From Leifsonia shinshuensis (lineage in GTDB: Bacteria; Actinomycetota; Actinomycetes; Actinomycetales; Microbacteriaceae): DNA of 64,000 nt. The notes beneath the pieces were generated by a model, which saw only the letters and a list, made by a program, of their open reading frames with translations, was not told the DNA's origin and did not search any database. The DNA lies in the NCBI RefSeq assembly GCF_031456835.1, contig NZ_JAVDVK010000001.1, forward strand, positions 3,472,001 to 3,536,000. Reading direction: 5' to 3'. Positions within the stretch are counted from its first letter, which is position 1; every line of letters starts with the position of its first letter. Below are positions 25,318 through 32,897 of this stretch, piece by piece. Both the position numbers and the translations under genes were made by a program.

Positions 25318-25464
25318 ATGACGCACTCGCTGCGCCCCGCCCTCCACCTGCACTACTGCTCCACCCGCACTACGACCTCCACCCGCACCACGGCCGCACA
25401 CGCACCCCACCCCACCCGCACCACTACAAAGGAGTACACGTGTCGTCGATCGGCATCATCATGA
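25318..25464 (+). CDS. Possible threonine-rich leader peptide
   Basis: A 48-codon frame in the leader starts at ATG 25318 and runs past the start codon of the next gene, ending at TGA 25464. It contains 13 Thr, 5 His and 6 Arg with stretches such as STRTTTSTRTT. The ribosome site is weak (GGAAG immediately before the ATG). The composition may simply reflect the C-rich leader, so coding is uncertain. If translated, it would overlap the next gene by 25 nt and could couple to it. Confidence 0.25.
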   Translation: MTHSLRPALHLHYCSTRTTTSTRTTAAHAPHPTRTTTKEYTCRRSASS

Positions 25465-26633
25465 ACGGCGTCTCCGGGCGCATGGGTTACCGCCAGCACC
25501 TGGTGCGGTCGATCCTGGCCATCCGCGAGCAGGGCGGCGTCGAGCTGTCGGACGGCCGGCGCGTGCAGGTCGTGCCGCTCCTCGTCGGCCGCAACGAGGA
25601 GAAACTCGCCGAGCTGGCGAAGCGGCACGACATCGCCGACTACACCACCGACCTCGACGCCGCGCTCGCGGACGACCGCTGGCAGATCTACGCCGACTTC
25701 CTGGTCACGCAGGCGCGGTCGGCCGCCATCCGCAAGGCGATCGCCGCCGGGAAGGCCATCTACACGGAGAAGCCGACCGCGGACAGCTTCGCCGAGGCGC
25801 TCGAGCTGGCCAGGCTCGCGGACGACGCGGGCGTCAAGAACGGCGTCGTCCACGACAAGCTTTACCTGCCCGGGATGCGCAAGCTGAAGCGGCTCATCGA
25901 CTCCGGCTTCTTCGGCCGCATCCTGTCGGTGCGCGGCGAGTTCGGCTACTGGGTGTTCGAGGGCGACTGGCAGGAGGCGCAGCGTCCGAGCTGGAACTAC
26001 CGGGCCGAGGACGGCGGCGGCATCGTGGTCGACATGTTCCCGCACTGGAGCTACGTGCTCGAGAACCTGTTCGGCCGCGTCCAGTCCGTTTACGCGCAGG
26101 CCGCCACCGAGATCCCCGAGCGGGTCGACGAGCGCGGCGAGCCGTACGCCGCGACGGCCGATGATGCCGCCTACGCGATCTTCCAGCTGGAGGGCGGCAT
26201 CACGGCCCAGCTCAACTCCAGCTGGACGACGAGGGTGAACCGGGATGAGCTGGTCGAGTTCCAGGTGGACGGCACCCTCGGCAGCGCGGTCGTCGGCCTC
26301 TTCGGGTGCAAGATCCAGCCCCGGAACGCCACCCCGAAGCCGGTGTGGAACCCCGACCTCGCCGACGACCACGACTACGCCTCCGACTGGATCGAGTCCC
26401 CGGCGAACGAGGTGTTCGAGAACGGGTTCAAGACCCAGTGGGAGGACTTCCTCCGGCATGTGCTCGAGGATGCGCCTCACCGGTTCGACTTCCTGGCGGG
26501 CGCCCGCGGCGTGCAGCTCGCAGAGCTGGGCCTCCGCTCCTCCCGCGAGGGCCGCCGCATCGAGCTGCCGCCGGTGACGCTCGACAGCACGCCGGTCCCC
26601 GCGTCCGCCGACCTGCAGGCGGCGGCCCGATGA
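25440..26633 (+). CDS. Gfo/Idh/MocA family NAD(P)-dependent oxidoreductase
   Basis: A 397-residue dehydrogenase that should oxidise or reduce a hydroxyl of a sugar or cyclitol. The N-terminal Rossmann fold has a divergent glycine motif (IIMNGVSGRMGYR), and the family EKP catalytic motif is E110-K111-P112 in YTEKPTAD. The C-terminal domain follows with DGGGIVVDMFPHWSYVLENLFG. GTG 25440 has AAAGGAG 5 nt upstream. Its stop overlaps the DUF993 gene start (ATGA). It differs from classic myo-inositol dehydrogenases in the N-terminal motif, and the substrate is unknown. Confidence 0.9.
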   Translation: MSSIGIIMNGVSGRMGYRQHLVRSILAIREQGGVELSDGRRVQVVPLLVGRNEEKLAELAKRHDIADYTTDLDAALADDRWQIYADFLVTQARSAAIRKAIAAGKAIYTEKPTADSFAEALELARLADDAGVKNGVVHDKLYLPGMRKLKRLIDSGFFGRILSVRGEFGYWVFEGDWQEAQRPSWNYRAEDGGGIVVDMFPHWSYVLENLFGRVQSVYAQAATEIPERVDERGEPYAATADDAAYAIFQLEGGITAQLNSSWTTRVNRDELVEFQVDGTLGSAVVGLFGCKIQPRNATPKPVWNPDLADDHDYASDWIESPANEVFENGFKTQWEDFLRHVLEDAPHRFDFLAGARGVQLAELGLRSSREGRRIELPPVTLDSTPVPASADLQAAAR

Positions 26634-27877
26634 GCGGCCCGACTGCGACAGCCGTTCCCACCTCTACCGGCGCGACCGCGGCACCCCCCTCCACGCCCGT
26701 CACCCTCCTGCACGCCGACGGCACCACCTCCACCACCGACCTCGGAACCGCCCCCGCGTTCCGCCGCCCCACCGCGCCGCTGCGGTCGCGGGTCGCCTAC
26801 GCGGCGGCTCACGTCATCCCCAAGCCGTGGGCCGAGAACGTCCCCGGCGCCCCGGCCGACATCGACTGGGATGCGACGCTCGCCTTCCGGCGCCACCTCT
26901 ACTCGTGGGGGCTCGGCGTCGCGGACGCGATGGACACCGCCCAGCGCAACATGGGGCTCGACGCGGCGGCGACGCGCGAGCTCATCGCACGCAGCGCGGC
27001 GGATGCCCGCGCCGTCGGCGGCTCGGTCGTCGCCGGGGTGAACACCGACCACGTCGACGATGACGTCATCCCGCTGGATGCGGTGATCGACGCCTACACA
27101 CGGCAGCTCCACGCCACCGAGGACGCCGGGGCCGGCGTCGTGCTCATGGCCAGCCGGCATCTGGCCCGGGCGGCGGAGTCGGCCGCCGACTACGAGCGCG
27201 TCTACGGTGCCGTGATCGGGGCCGCGTCGGCGCCGGTGGTCCTGCACTGGCTCGGGCCCGCGTTCGACCCTGCCCTCGCCGGGTACTTCGGATCGGCCGG
27301 CTTCGGGCCGGCCGCCGACACGGTGCTGCGGATCATCGAGGCGGCCGACGGCCGGGTGTCCGGCATCAAGATGAGCCTGCTCGACGCCGACGCCGAGCGC
27401 TCGCTGCGGTCGCGGCTGCCGGAGGGCGTGCGGATGTTCACCGGCGACGACTTCAACTACGTCGAGCTGATCGACGACGAGGGCGAGGACACGGGAGGCG
27501 AGGCCGGCGCACCCGCGCACTCGGATGCGCTGCTGGGCGCGTTCGCCGCGATCGGTCCCGCCGCATCCGCGGCACTGCAGGCCCTCGACCAGGGCGACCA
27601 CGACCGCTACCGCAGCATCCTCACGCCGACGCAGGAGCTGTCCCGGCAGATCTTCGCCGGGCCCACCTTCTACTACAAGACCGGGGTGGCCTTCCTGTCC
27701 TGGCTGAACGGCCACCAGGACGCCTTCGCCATGGTCGGCGGCCTCCACTCGGCGCGGAGCCTGCCGCACCTCTCCGAGATCGTGCGGCTCGCCGCGCGCA
27801 GCGGCGCCCTCGAGCGCCCGGACCTCGCCGCCGAGCGCTGGACGTCGCTCCTCCGCCTGAACGGAGTGGACGCGTGA
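26630..27877 (+). CDS. DUF993 protein, DHDPS-fold aldolase-like enzyme
   Basis: A 415-residue protein of the DUF993 group, related to dihydrodipicolinate synthases. After a variable Thr/Pro/Ala-rich start (1-50) comes a TIM barrel. The segment VSGIKMSLLDAD places K247 where class I DHDPS-like aldolases carry the Schiff-base lysine. By analogy it may cleave or condense a 2-oxo acid. Start and stop overlap both neighbours by 4 nt, so the dehydrogenase, this enzyme and the isomerase are tightly coupled. I know of no established reaction for the family. Confidence 0.85.
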   Translation: MSGPTATAVPTSTGATAAPPSTPVTLLHADGTTSTTDLGTAPAFRRPTAPLRSRVAYAAAHVIPKPWAENVPGAPADIDWDATLAFRRHLYSWGLGVADAMDTAQRNMGLDAAATRELIARSAADARAVGGSVVAGVNTDHVDDDVIPLDAVIDAYTRQLHATEDAGAGVVLMASRHLARAAESAADYERVYGAVIGAASAPVVLHWLGPAFDPALAGYFGSAGFGPAADTVLRIIEAADGRVSGIKMSLLDADAERSLRSRLPEGVRMFTGDDFNYVELIDDEGEDTGGEAGAPAHSDALLGAFAAIGPAASAALQALDQGDHDRYRSILTPTQELSRQIFAGPTFYYKTGVAFLSWLNGHQDAFAMVGGLHSARSLPHLSEIVRLAARSGALERPDLAAERWTSLLRLNGVDA

Positions 27878-28749
27878 GTCGGCCCGACCCGCGCCTGTCG
27901 ATCAACCAGGCGACGATCAAGTACGCGTCGCTCGCCGACGCGCTTCGCGTGATGAGCGACTCCGGTATGCAGAGCATCGGCCTCTGGCGCGAACCGGTCG
28001 CCGAGGTCGGGCTCGACCGGGCGGCGCGGATGCTGGCCGACTCCGGTCTGCGCTTCTCGAGCCTCTGCCGTGGCGGCTTCTTCACGGCCCCGGAGGGCGC
28101 GGAGCGGCGGGCGGCGCTGGATGCGAACCGGCGCGCGATCGAGGAGACCGCGACGCTGGCGGCCGCCGGCGCGGAGGGGTCCGCGGCGGTGCTGGTGCTC
28201 GTCGCGGGCGGACTTCCCGCGGACTCGCGCGATCTGGTGGGTGCGCGCGAGCGCGTCGTCGATGCGCTCGCCGAGCTGGAGCCCGAGGCGAGCGCCGCCG
28301 GCGTCGCGCTGGCGGTCGAGCCGCTGCACCCGATGTACGCGGCCGACCGTGCCGTCGTCTCAACGCTCGGCCAGGCGCTGGACATCGCGGAGCGATTCCC
28401 CGCCGCGTCGGTCGGCGTCGTCGTCGACACCTTCCACGTGTGGTGGGATCCCGACCTGCTCCGACAGATCGCCCGCGCAGGCGCCGGTGGCCGGATCGCG
28501 AGCTACCAGGTCTGCGACTGGGTCACCCCGCTGCCCGCGGACGTGCTGCTCGCGCGGGGGATGATGGGCGACGGCCACATCGACTTCGCCCCGATCACGG
28601 CCGCGGTCGCGGAGGCCGGGTACACGGGCGACATCGAGGTGGAGATCTTCAACGAGTCCATCTGGGCGGAGGATCCGGCGAGCGTCGTCGCTCGGACGGC
28701 CGAGGCGTTCGAGCGCTGCGTCGGGGCGACGGCTCCGGCGGCGCGGTGA
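27874..28749 (+). CDS. Sugar phosphate isomerase/epimerase-like TIM barrel
   Basis: A 291-residue xylose-isomerase-like barrel (AP endonuclease 2 superfamily). Expected metal ligands are seen at the barrel ends: Glu in ALAVEPLHPMY, Asp and His in VVVDTFHVWWDPD, His in GDGHIDF and Glu in DIEVEIFNE. Members epimerise or isomerise sugars, or open 3-keto-sugars. GTG 27874 overlaps the DUF993 stop. It is the third gene of the operon, and glycerate kinase follows after 82 nt. Confidence 0.88.
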   Translation: MSRPDPRLSINQATIKYASLADALRVMSDSGMQSIGLWREPVAEVGLDRAARMLADSGLRFSSLCRGGFFTAPEGAERRAALDANRRAIEETATLAAAGAEGSAAVLVLVAGGLPADSRDLVGARERVVDALAELEPEASAAGVALAVEPLHPMYAADRAVVSTLGQALDIAERFPAASVGVVVDTFHVWWDPDLLRQIARAGAGGRIASYQVCDWVTPLPADVLLARGMMGDGHIDFAPITAAVAEAGYTGDIEVEIFNESIWAEDPASVVARTAEAFERCVGATAPAAR

Positions 28750-28831
28750 CCCGGGCGCAGGCGTCCAGGGCGCAGGCCTCCGGCGCGCCGTGTGACCGGC
28801 CCGGGCGCGGCATCCATGCGAAGGTGGTCTC

Positions 28832-29929
28832 GTGAGCGTCGTCGTCGTCGCGCCCGACTCGTTCAAAGGGTCCGCGTCCGCAGCAGAGATCGCCGCCGCG
28901 CTCGCAGCAGGCTGGCAGGATGAGCGTCCGGCCGACCGGATCGTGCCGGTCCCGATGGCCGACGGGGGCGAAGGGACGCTGGACGCGTTCGAGGCTGCGG
29001 TGCCCGGCGCCGTGCGGCATCCGGTCCGGGTTCCCGGCCCGACCGGGGAGCCCGTCGACGCGACGTGGCTCATGCTGCCGGGGGGCACGGCTCTCGTCGA
29101 GCTGGCCGAGACGAGCGGACTCGGGCGCCTCACGTCGCCGGCGCCGTTCGCGGCGCACACCGTCGGCTTCGGACTGGCGATCGCCGACGCGCTCGCCGCA
29201 GACGCCACCGGTCTGCTCCTCGCGATCGGCGGGAGTTCATCGACGGACGGCGGCGCGGGCGCACTCACGGCGCTCGGCGCGCGATTCCTGGATGCCGACG
29301 GTCGCGACATCCCGCCGGGCAACGCAGGCCTCGCCGCCGTCGCGACGGCCGACCTTTCGAGACTGGCTCCGCTGCCGCCGGGCGGTGCCCGCATCCTGAG
29401 CGATGTGACGAGCCCGCTGCTCGGTCCGTCGGGTGCCGCCGCGGTGTTCGGGCCGCAGAAGGGCGCGACCGAGGGCGATGTCCCGGCGCTGGAGGCGTCC
29501 CTGCGGCGCTTCGCCGAGGTCGTCGGTGCGGCCGGCGCGACGACCGACCCGGACGCTCCCGGCGCGGGCGCCGCCGGGGGAACGGGATTCGGCCTGCTGC
29601 TGTGGGGCGCGCGGATGGCGCCCGGAGCAGAGGCTGTCGGCGAGGCCCTCGGGCTGCCGGCCACCATCGCGTCGGCGGATGTCGTCATCACGGGGGAGGG
29701 CCGCTTCGACAGCCAGTCCGCCTCCGGCAAGGTCCCGGCCTACGTGTCGGGGCTCGCGCGCCGCGCCGGCGCGCGGGTCATGCTCGCGGCGGGCAGCATC
29801 CAGGCGCCGACCCACGACTTCGCGGCTGCCGTCGCGCTCGCCGACCTCGCCGGCTCGCCCTCCGCCGCGATCGCGGACCCCGCCCGCTGGGCGCGCGCCG
29901 CCGGCGCCGCCCTCGCCCGCCGCCTCTAA
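28832..29929 (+). CDS. Glycerate kinase (GlxK/GarK family)
   Basis: A 365-residue kinase phosphorylating D-glycerate, usually to 2-phosphoglycerate in this family. The N-terminus VVVAPDSFKGSASAAEIA is diagnostic, as are PMADGGEGTLDAF and GGSSSTDGGAGALTALGARF. GTG 28832 has AAGGTGG upstream. It lies 82 nt after the isomerase gene on the same strand, which suggests that the pathway of the preceding three genes ends in glycerate or a precursor such as tartronate semialdehyde or hydroxypyruvate. Confidence 0.92.
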   Translation: MSVVVVAPDSFKGSASAAEIAAALAAGWQDERPADRIVPVPMADGGEGTLDAFEAAVPGAVRHPVRVPGPTGEPVDATWLMLPGGTALVELAETSGLGRLTSPAPFAAHTVGFGLAIADALAADATGLLLAIGGSSSTDGGAGALTALGARFLDADGRDIPPGNAGLAAVATADLSRLAPLPPGGARILSDVTSPLLGPSGAAAVFGPQKGATEGDVPALEASLRRFAEVVGAAGATTDPDAPGAGAAGGTGFGLLLWGARMAPGAEAVGEALGLPATIASADVVITGEGRFDSQSASGKVPAYVSGLARRAGARVMLAAGSIQAPTHDFAAAVALADLAGSPSAAIADPARWARAAGAALARRL

Positions 29930-29945
29930 CTCCGGCCCCCGGCCC

Positions 29946-30019
29946 CCCTCCGTCGAGTACACGAAAAGTGCACGCGACACGCCGCGAGGGCGTGCACTAA
30001 TCGTGTACTCGACGGAGGG
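29946..30019. repeat. Large nested hairpin A between convergent genes
   Basis: The outer stem is 19 bp and perfect (29946-29964 with 30001-30019; it includes CGTCGAGTACACGA). After an AA/AA internal loop comes an inner 9-bp stem AGTGCACGC (29967-29975 with 29990-29998) and a 14-nt loop; the shared decamer CGACACGCCG starts at the last stem base. It separates the convergent glycerate kinase and xylB genes and may terminate both. Two other hairpins in the window share this loop but not the stems. Confidence 0.85.
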
Positions 30020-30036
30020 CGGAGAGGGGCTTCGGG

Positions 30037-31497
30037 TCAGGGGCGCGCGGCGGCGTACTGGGCGCGGATGGCGGGACGCGTGTCGACGGGGAGGGCGGCG
30101 GCGGTGTCGACGCTCCAGGCGGGGCGGGTGCCGGTGAGGGCCCACGCGGCCTGGACGGCTCCGCCGTCGGCGACGTACTCGCCGGGGGCGGGAACCTCGA
30201 TCGGGGCGTCGAATACCTGCGCGGCCACCTGCGCGACCGCCGGGTTCTGGGCGGCGCCGCCGATCAGCAGGATGCGCCGCTCGCGCACCCCGGCCGCGCG
30301 CACGGCGTCGAGTCCGTCGGCGAGCCCGCACAGCATCCCCTCGATCGCGGCCCGTGCCAGGTTGGCCGGGGTCGTCGAGGCGAGGGTGAGGCCGTGGATG
30401 CTGGCCTTCGCGTCCGGCAGGTTGGGGGTCCGCTCGCCCTCGAAGTACGGCACGAGCACGACGCCGCCCGCACCGGGCTCGGCCGAGAGCGCGAGGGACG
30501 AGAGCCCGTCGTGGTCGACGGACAGCAGCCCGGCGATCGAGCCGAGCACCCGTGCCGCGTTGAGGGTCGCGATGAGGGGGAGGGAGAGCCCGGACGCGTC
30601 GGCGAAGCCGGCGACGGTTCCCGACGGATCGGCGATGGACGCATCCGTCACGGCGAAGACGGTGCCGGACGTGCCGATCGAGACGACGACGTCTCCCTCT
30701 CCGGCGCCGAGCCCGAGGGCGGCGCCGGCGTTGTCGCCCGCTCCCGGGCCGACGAGCAGGCCGGACGATGTCCGTCCGGCGGCCTCCGAGGGGCCCAGCA
30801 CGCGCGGCAGCACCACGAGAGAGCCGTCACCGGAAGCACCGGAAACACCCTCCGCACCCGCTCCCGCCGCCTCGCGCCCCGGACGCCCGAGCGCCCGCTC
30901 GAACAGCTCCAGGTCGTACGCCCCGCTCGCGGCGCCCCAGTATGCGGTGCCGCTGGCGTCCGAGCGATCCGTGGTCAGCGCCTCCAGGTCCGGTCCGAGC
31001 TCGCTCTCGTCCGCCGGCCCGTAGCCGAGCAGGCGCCAGGTCAGCCAGTCGTGGGGGAGCGCCACCGCGGCGACGCGCGCCGCGTTCGCGGGCTCCGCAT
31101 CCCGCAGCCAGCGAAGCTTCGTCGCCGTGAAGGAGGCGACCGGGACCACGCCGACGCGCGCCGCGTACTCCTCGGCGCCGACCTCGTCGATCAGGTCGCG
31201 GGCGGCCTGCGCCGACCGGGTGTCGTTCCACAGCAGGGCGTCGCGGATGACGCGGCCCTCCGCATCCAGCACCACCATGCCGTGCTGCTGGCCGGCGATC
31301 GAGATGGCGTCGACGTCGTCCAGCCCGCCCGCCGCCGCCAGCGCCTCCTGAAGCGCGGCCCACCAGGCGGCCGGGTCGACCTCGGTGCCGTCGGGATGCG
31401 CGGCGCGCCCCGAGCGCACCAGCTCGCCGGTCTCGAGGTCGCGCACGACCACCTTGCAGCTCTGCGTCGAGGAGTCGACGCCGGCGACGAGAGTCAC
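30037..31497 (-). CDS. xylB: Xylulokinase
   Basis: A FGGY-family kinase (486 aa) converting D-xylulose to xylulose-5-phosphate. The N-terminal phosphate loop is [26 protein letters not shown] and the late glycine motif [21 protein letters not shown] fit xylulokinases. GTG 31497 has AAAGGAGA 6 nt upstream. It follows xylA on the same strand with a 114-nt gap that holds a nested hairpin, so expression may be stepped down relative to xylA. Confidence 0.94.
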   Translation of the reverse strand: MTLVAGVDSSTQSCKVVVRDLETGELVRSGRAAHPDGTEVDPAAWWAALQEALAAAGGLDDVDAISIAGQQHGMVVLDAEGRVIRDALLWNDTRSAQAARDLIDEVGAEEYAARVGVVPVASFTATKLRWLRDAEPANAARVAAVALPHDWLTWRLLGYGPADESELGPDLEALTTDRSDASGTAYWGAASGAYDLELFERALGRPGREAAGAGAEGVSGASGDGSLVVLPRVLGPSEAAGRTSSGLLVGPGAGDNAGAALGLGAGEGDVVVSIGTSGTVFAVTDASIADPSGTVAGFADASGLSLPLIATLNAARVLGSIAGLLSVDHDGLSSLALSAEPGAGGVVLVPYFEGERTPNLPDAKASIHGLTLASTTPANLARAAIEGMLCGLADGLDAVRAAGVRERRILLIGGAAQNPAVAQVAAQVFDAPIEVPAPGEYVADGGAVQAAWALTGTRPAWSVDTAAALPVDTRPAIRAQYAAARP

Positions 31498-31515
31498 GCC
31501 GGTCTCCTTTCATGC

Positions 31516-31579
31516 CGCTGAGGTGCACGTCGTTGCGGTCGACACGCCGGTCGGGTTCGCAACTACGTGCACCTCAGCG
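31516..31579. repeat. Large nested hairpin B between xylA and xylB
   Basis: The outer 15-bp perfect stem CGCTGAGGTGCACGT (31516-31530 with 31565-31579), a single C/T mismatch, an inner GTTGCG stem (31532-31537 with 31558-31563) and a 20-nt loop containing CGACACGCCG make up the structure. It lies 18 nt upstream of the xylB start codon inside the xylAB transcript, a place where it could attenuate transcription or protect xylA mRNA. Confidence 0.85.
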
Positions 31580-31611
31580 AAGCGGAAGAGGGGGGAGGGA
31601 GGGAGGGAGGG

Positions 31612-32802
31612 TCAGCGCGCGCCGAGCAGGTGCTCGAGCGCGAGCTGCTGCAGCCGGACGAAGCCGAAGCCCTTGCCGCCGAAGTACGCGCTCGGGTCGA
31701 AGTCCTCGTACGCGCTGCGGTCGGCGAGCAGGTCGTCGTACGACTCGCCGTCGCCGAGGGTCGGACGCGACAGCTCGATCACGCGCGACGCCTCCAGCTG
31801 CTCCTGCACCTCGGGGTCGGCACGGAACGCCTGCGCCCGCTCCTTCAGCAGGAGGTAGGTGCGCATGTTCGCGGCCGCCGAGTCCCAGACACCGGTGATG
31901 TCCTCGGTGCGGGACGGCTTGTAGTCGAAGTGGCGCGGGCCGTCGTAGGCCGGGCCGCCGTCGGGGCCGCCGTTCTCGAGCAGGTCGACCAGCGCGAACG
32001 CGTTCTGCAGGTCGCCGTGACCGAAGACGAGGTCCTGGTCGTACTTGATGCCGCGCTGCCCGTTGAGGTCGATGTGGTAGAGCTTGCCGTGATACAGCGC
32101 CTGAGCGATGCCGGCGGCGAAGTTGAGGCCCGCCATCTGCTCGTGGCCGACCTCGGGGTTGAGGCCGACGAGCTCCGGGCGCTCCAGCGAGTTGATGAAG
32201 GCGAGCGCGTGGCCGACGGTCGGCAGCAGGATGTCGCCGCGCGGCTCGTTCGGCTTCGGCTCGATGGCGAAGCGGATGTCGTAGCCCTTGTCGGTGACGT
32301 AGTCGCCGAGCAGGTTGACGGCCTCGCGGTAGCGCTCGAGCGCAGAGCGGATGTCCTTGGCGGCGTCGTACTCGGCGCCCTCGCGGCCGCCCCACATCAC
32401 GAACGTCTTGGCGCCGAGCTCGGCGGCCAGGTCGATGTTGCGGAGCACCTTGCGCAGCGCGAAGCGGCGCACGGCGCGGTCGTTGGAGGTGAAGCCGCCG
32501 TCCTTGAAGACCGGGGCCGAGAACAGGTTGGTGGTCACCATCGGCACGATGATGCCGGTGTCGCTGAGCGCCTGCTTGAGGCGGTCGATCTGCGTCTGGC
32601 GCTCGGCGTCGGTCGAGCCGAACGCGAACAGGTCGTCGTCGTGGAAGGTGAGGCCGTAGGCGCCGAGCTCGTCGAGCTTGTGCACCGCCTCGACCACGTC
32701 GAGCTGCGGGCGGGTCGGGCCGCCGAACGGGTCGGTGCCGTTGTAGCCGATGGTCCACAGTCCGAACGAGAACTTGTCGGCACGGGTGGGGGTGAGGCTC
32801 AT
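31612..32802 (-). CDS. xylA: Xylose isomerase
   Basis: This enzyme interconverts D-xylose and D-xylulose (396 aa, the length of actinobacterial class I enzymes). The catalytic and metal residues fall at the textbook positions: H54, E181, K183, E217, H220, D245, D255 and D257. ATG 32802 has GAAGGAA upstream. It is transcribed from its own promoter region (32803-32897), which carries a ROK/XylR-like site. It feeds xylB downstream and uses xylose released by the adjacent glycosidase. Confidence 0.97.
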   Translation of the reverse strand: MSLTPTRADKFSFGLWTIGYNGTDPFGGPTRPQLDVVEAVHKLDELGAYGLTFHDDDLFAFGSTDAERQTQIDRLKQALSDTGIIVPMVTTNLFSAPVFKDGGFTSNDRAVRRFALRKVLRNIDLAAELGAKTFVMWGGREGAEYDAAKDIRSALERYREAVNLLGDYVTDKGYDIRFAIEPKPNEPRGDILLPTVGHALAFINSLERPELVGLNPEVGHEQMAGLNFAAGIAQALYHGKLYHIDLNGQRGIKYDQDLVFGHGDLQNAFALVDLLENGGPDGGPAYDGPRHFDYKPSRTEDITGVWDSAAANMRTYLLLKERAQAFRADPEVQEQLEASRVIELSRPTLGDGESYDDLLADRSAYEDFDPSAYFGGKGFGFVRLQQLALEHLLGAR

Positions 32803-32829
32803 GATGTTCCTTCAGCGTCGTCGGTGATT

Positions 32830-32850
32830 TGTTGTTTCGATAAACTTATA
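32830..32850 (-). promoter_or_regulatory. xylA: xylA promoter element and XylR/ROK-like operator
   Basis: On the minus strand TATAAG (32850-32845) is a good -10 for xylA. It overlaps GTTTATCGAAAC (32845-32834), an inverted repeat with AT-rich half-sites; on the plus strand it is preceded by TGTTGTT (32830-32836). ROK-family xylose repressors bind sites of this style. TGTTGTT recurs at 46421-46427, before the second sugar operon. Confidence 0.55.
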
Positions 32851-32897
32851 CCGCATCACGGGGGTGCGGCGCGAGTGCGGGAGGTGAGAAACCGCGT

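Larger units (their letters stand above)
24827..25439 (+). other. 613-nt non-coding region: palindromes, 21-bp repeats, promoter and long leader
   Basis: From left to right this spacer holds two units of a palindrome array (24921-25050), a 21-bp-period repeat block with inverted modules (25092-25234), a canonical promoter with a LacI-type operator (25261-25305), and a C-rich, G-poor leader of about 140 nt that contains a short threonine-rich frame. No conserved protein was recognised in it. Confidence 0.8.

Noticed and set aside
25029..25439. In-frame extension of the Gfo/Idh gene upstream, giving a repeated heptapeptide
   Set aside because: The open frame runs through the 21-bp repeats (21 is a multiple of 3), but a promoter, an operator and a strong ribosome site before GTG 25440 all lie inside it. 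The family begins at the later start.
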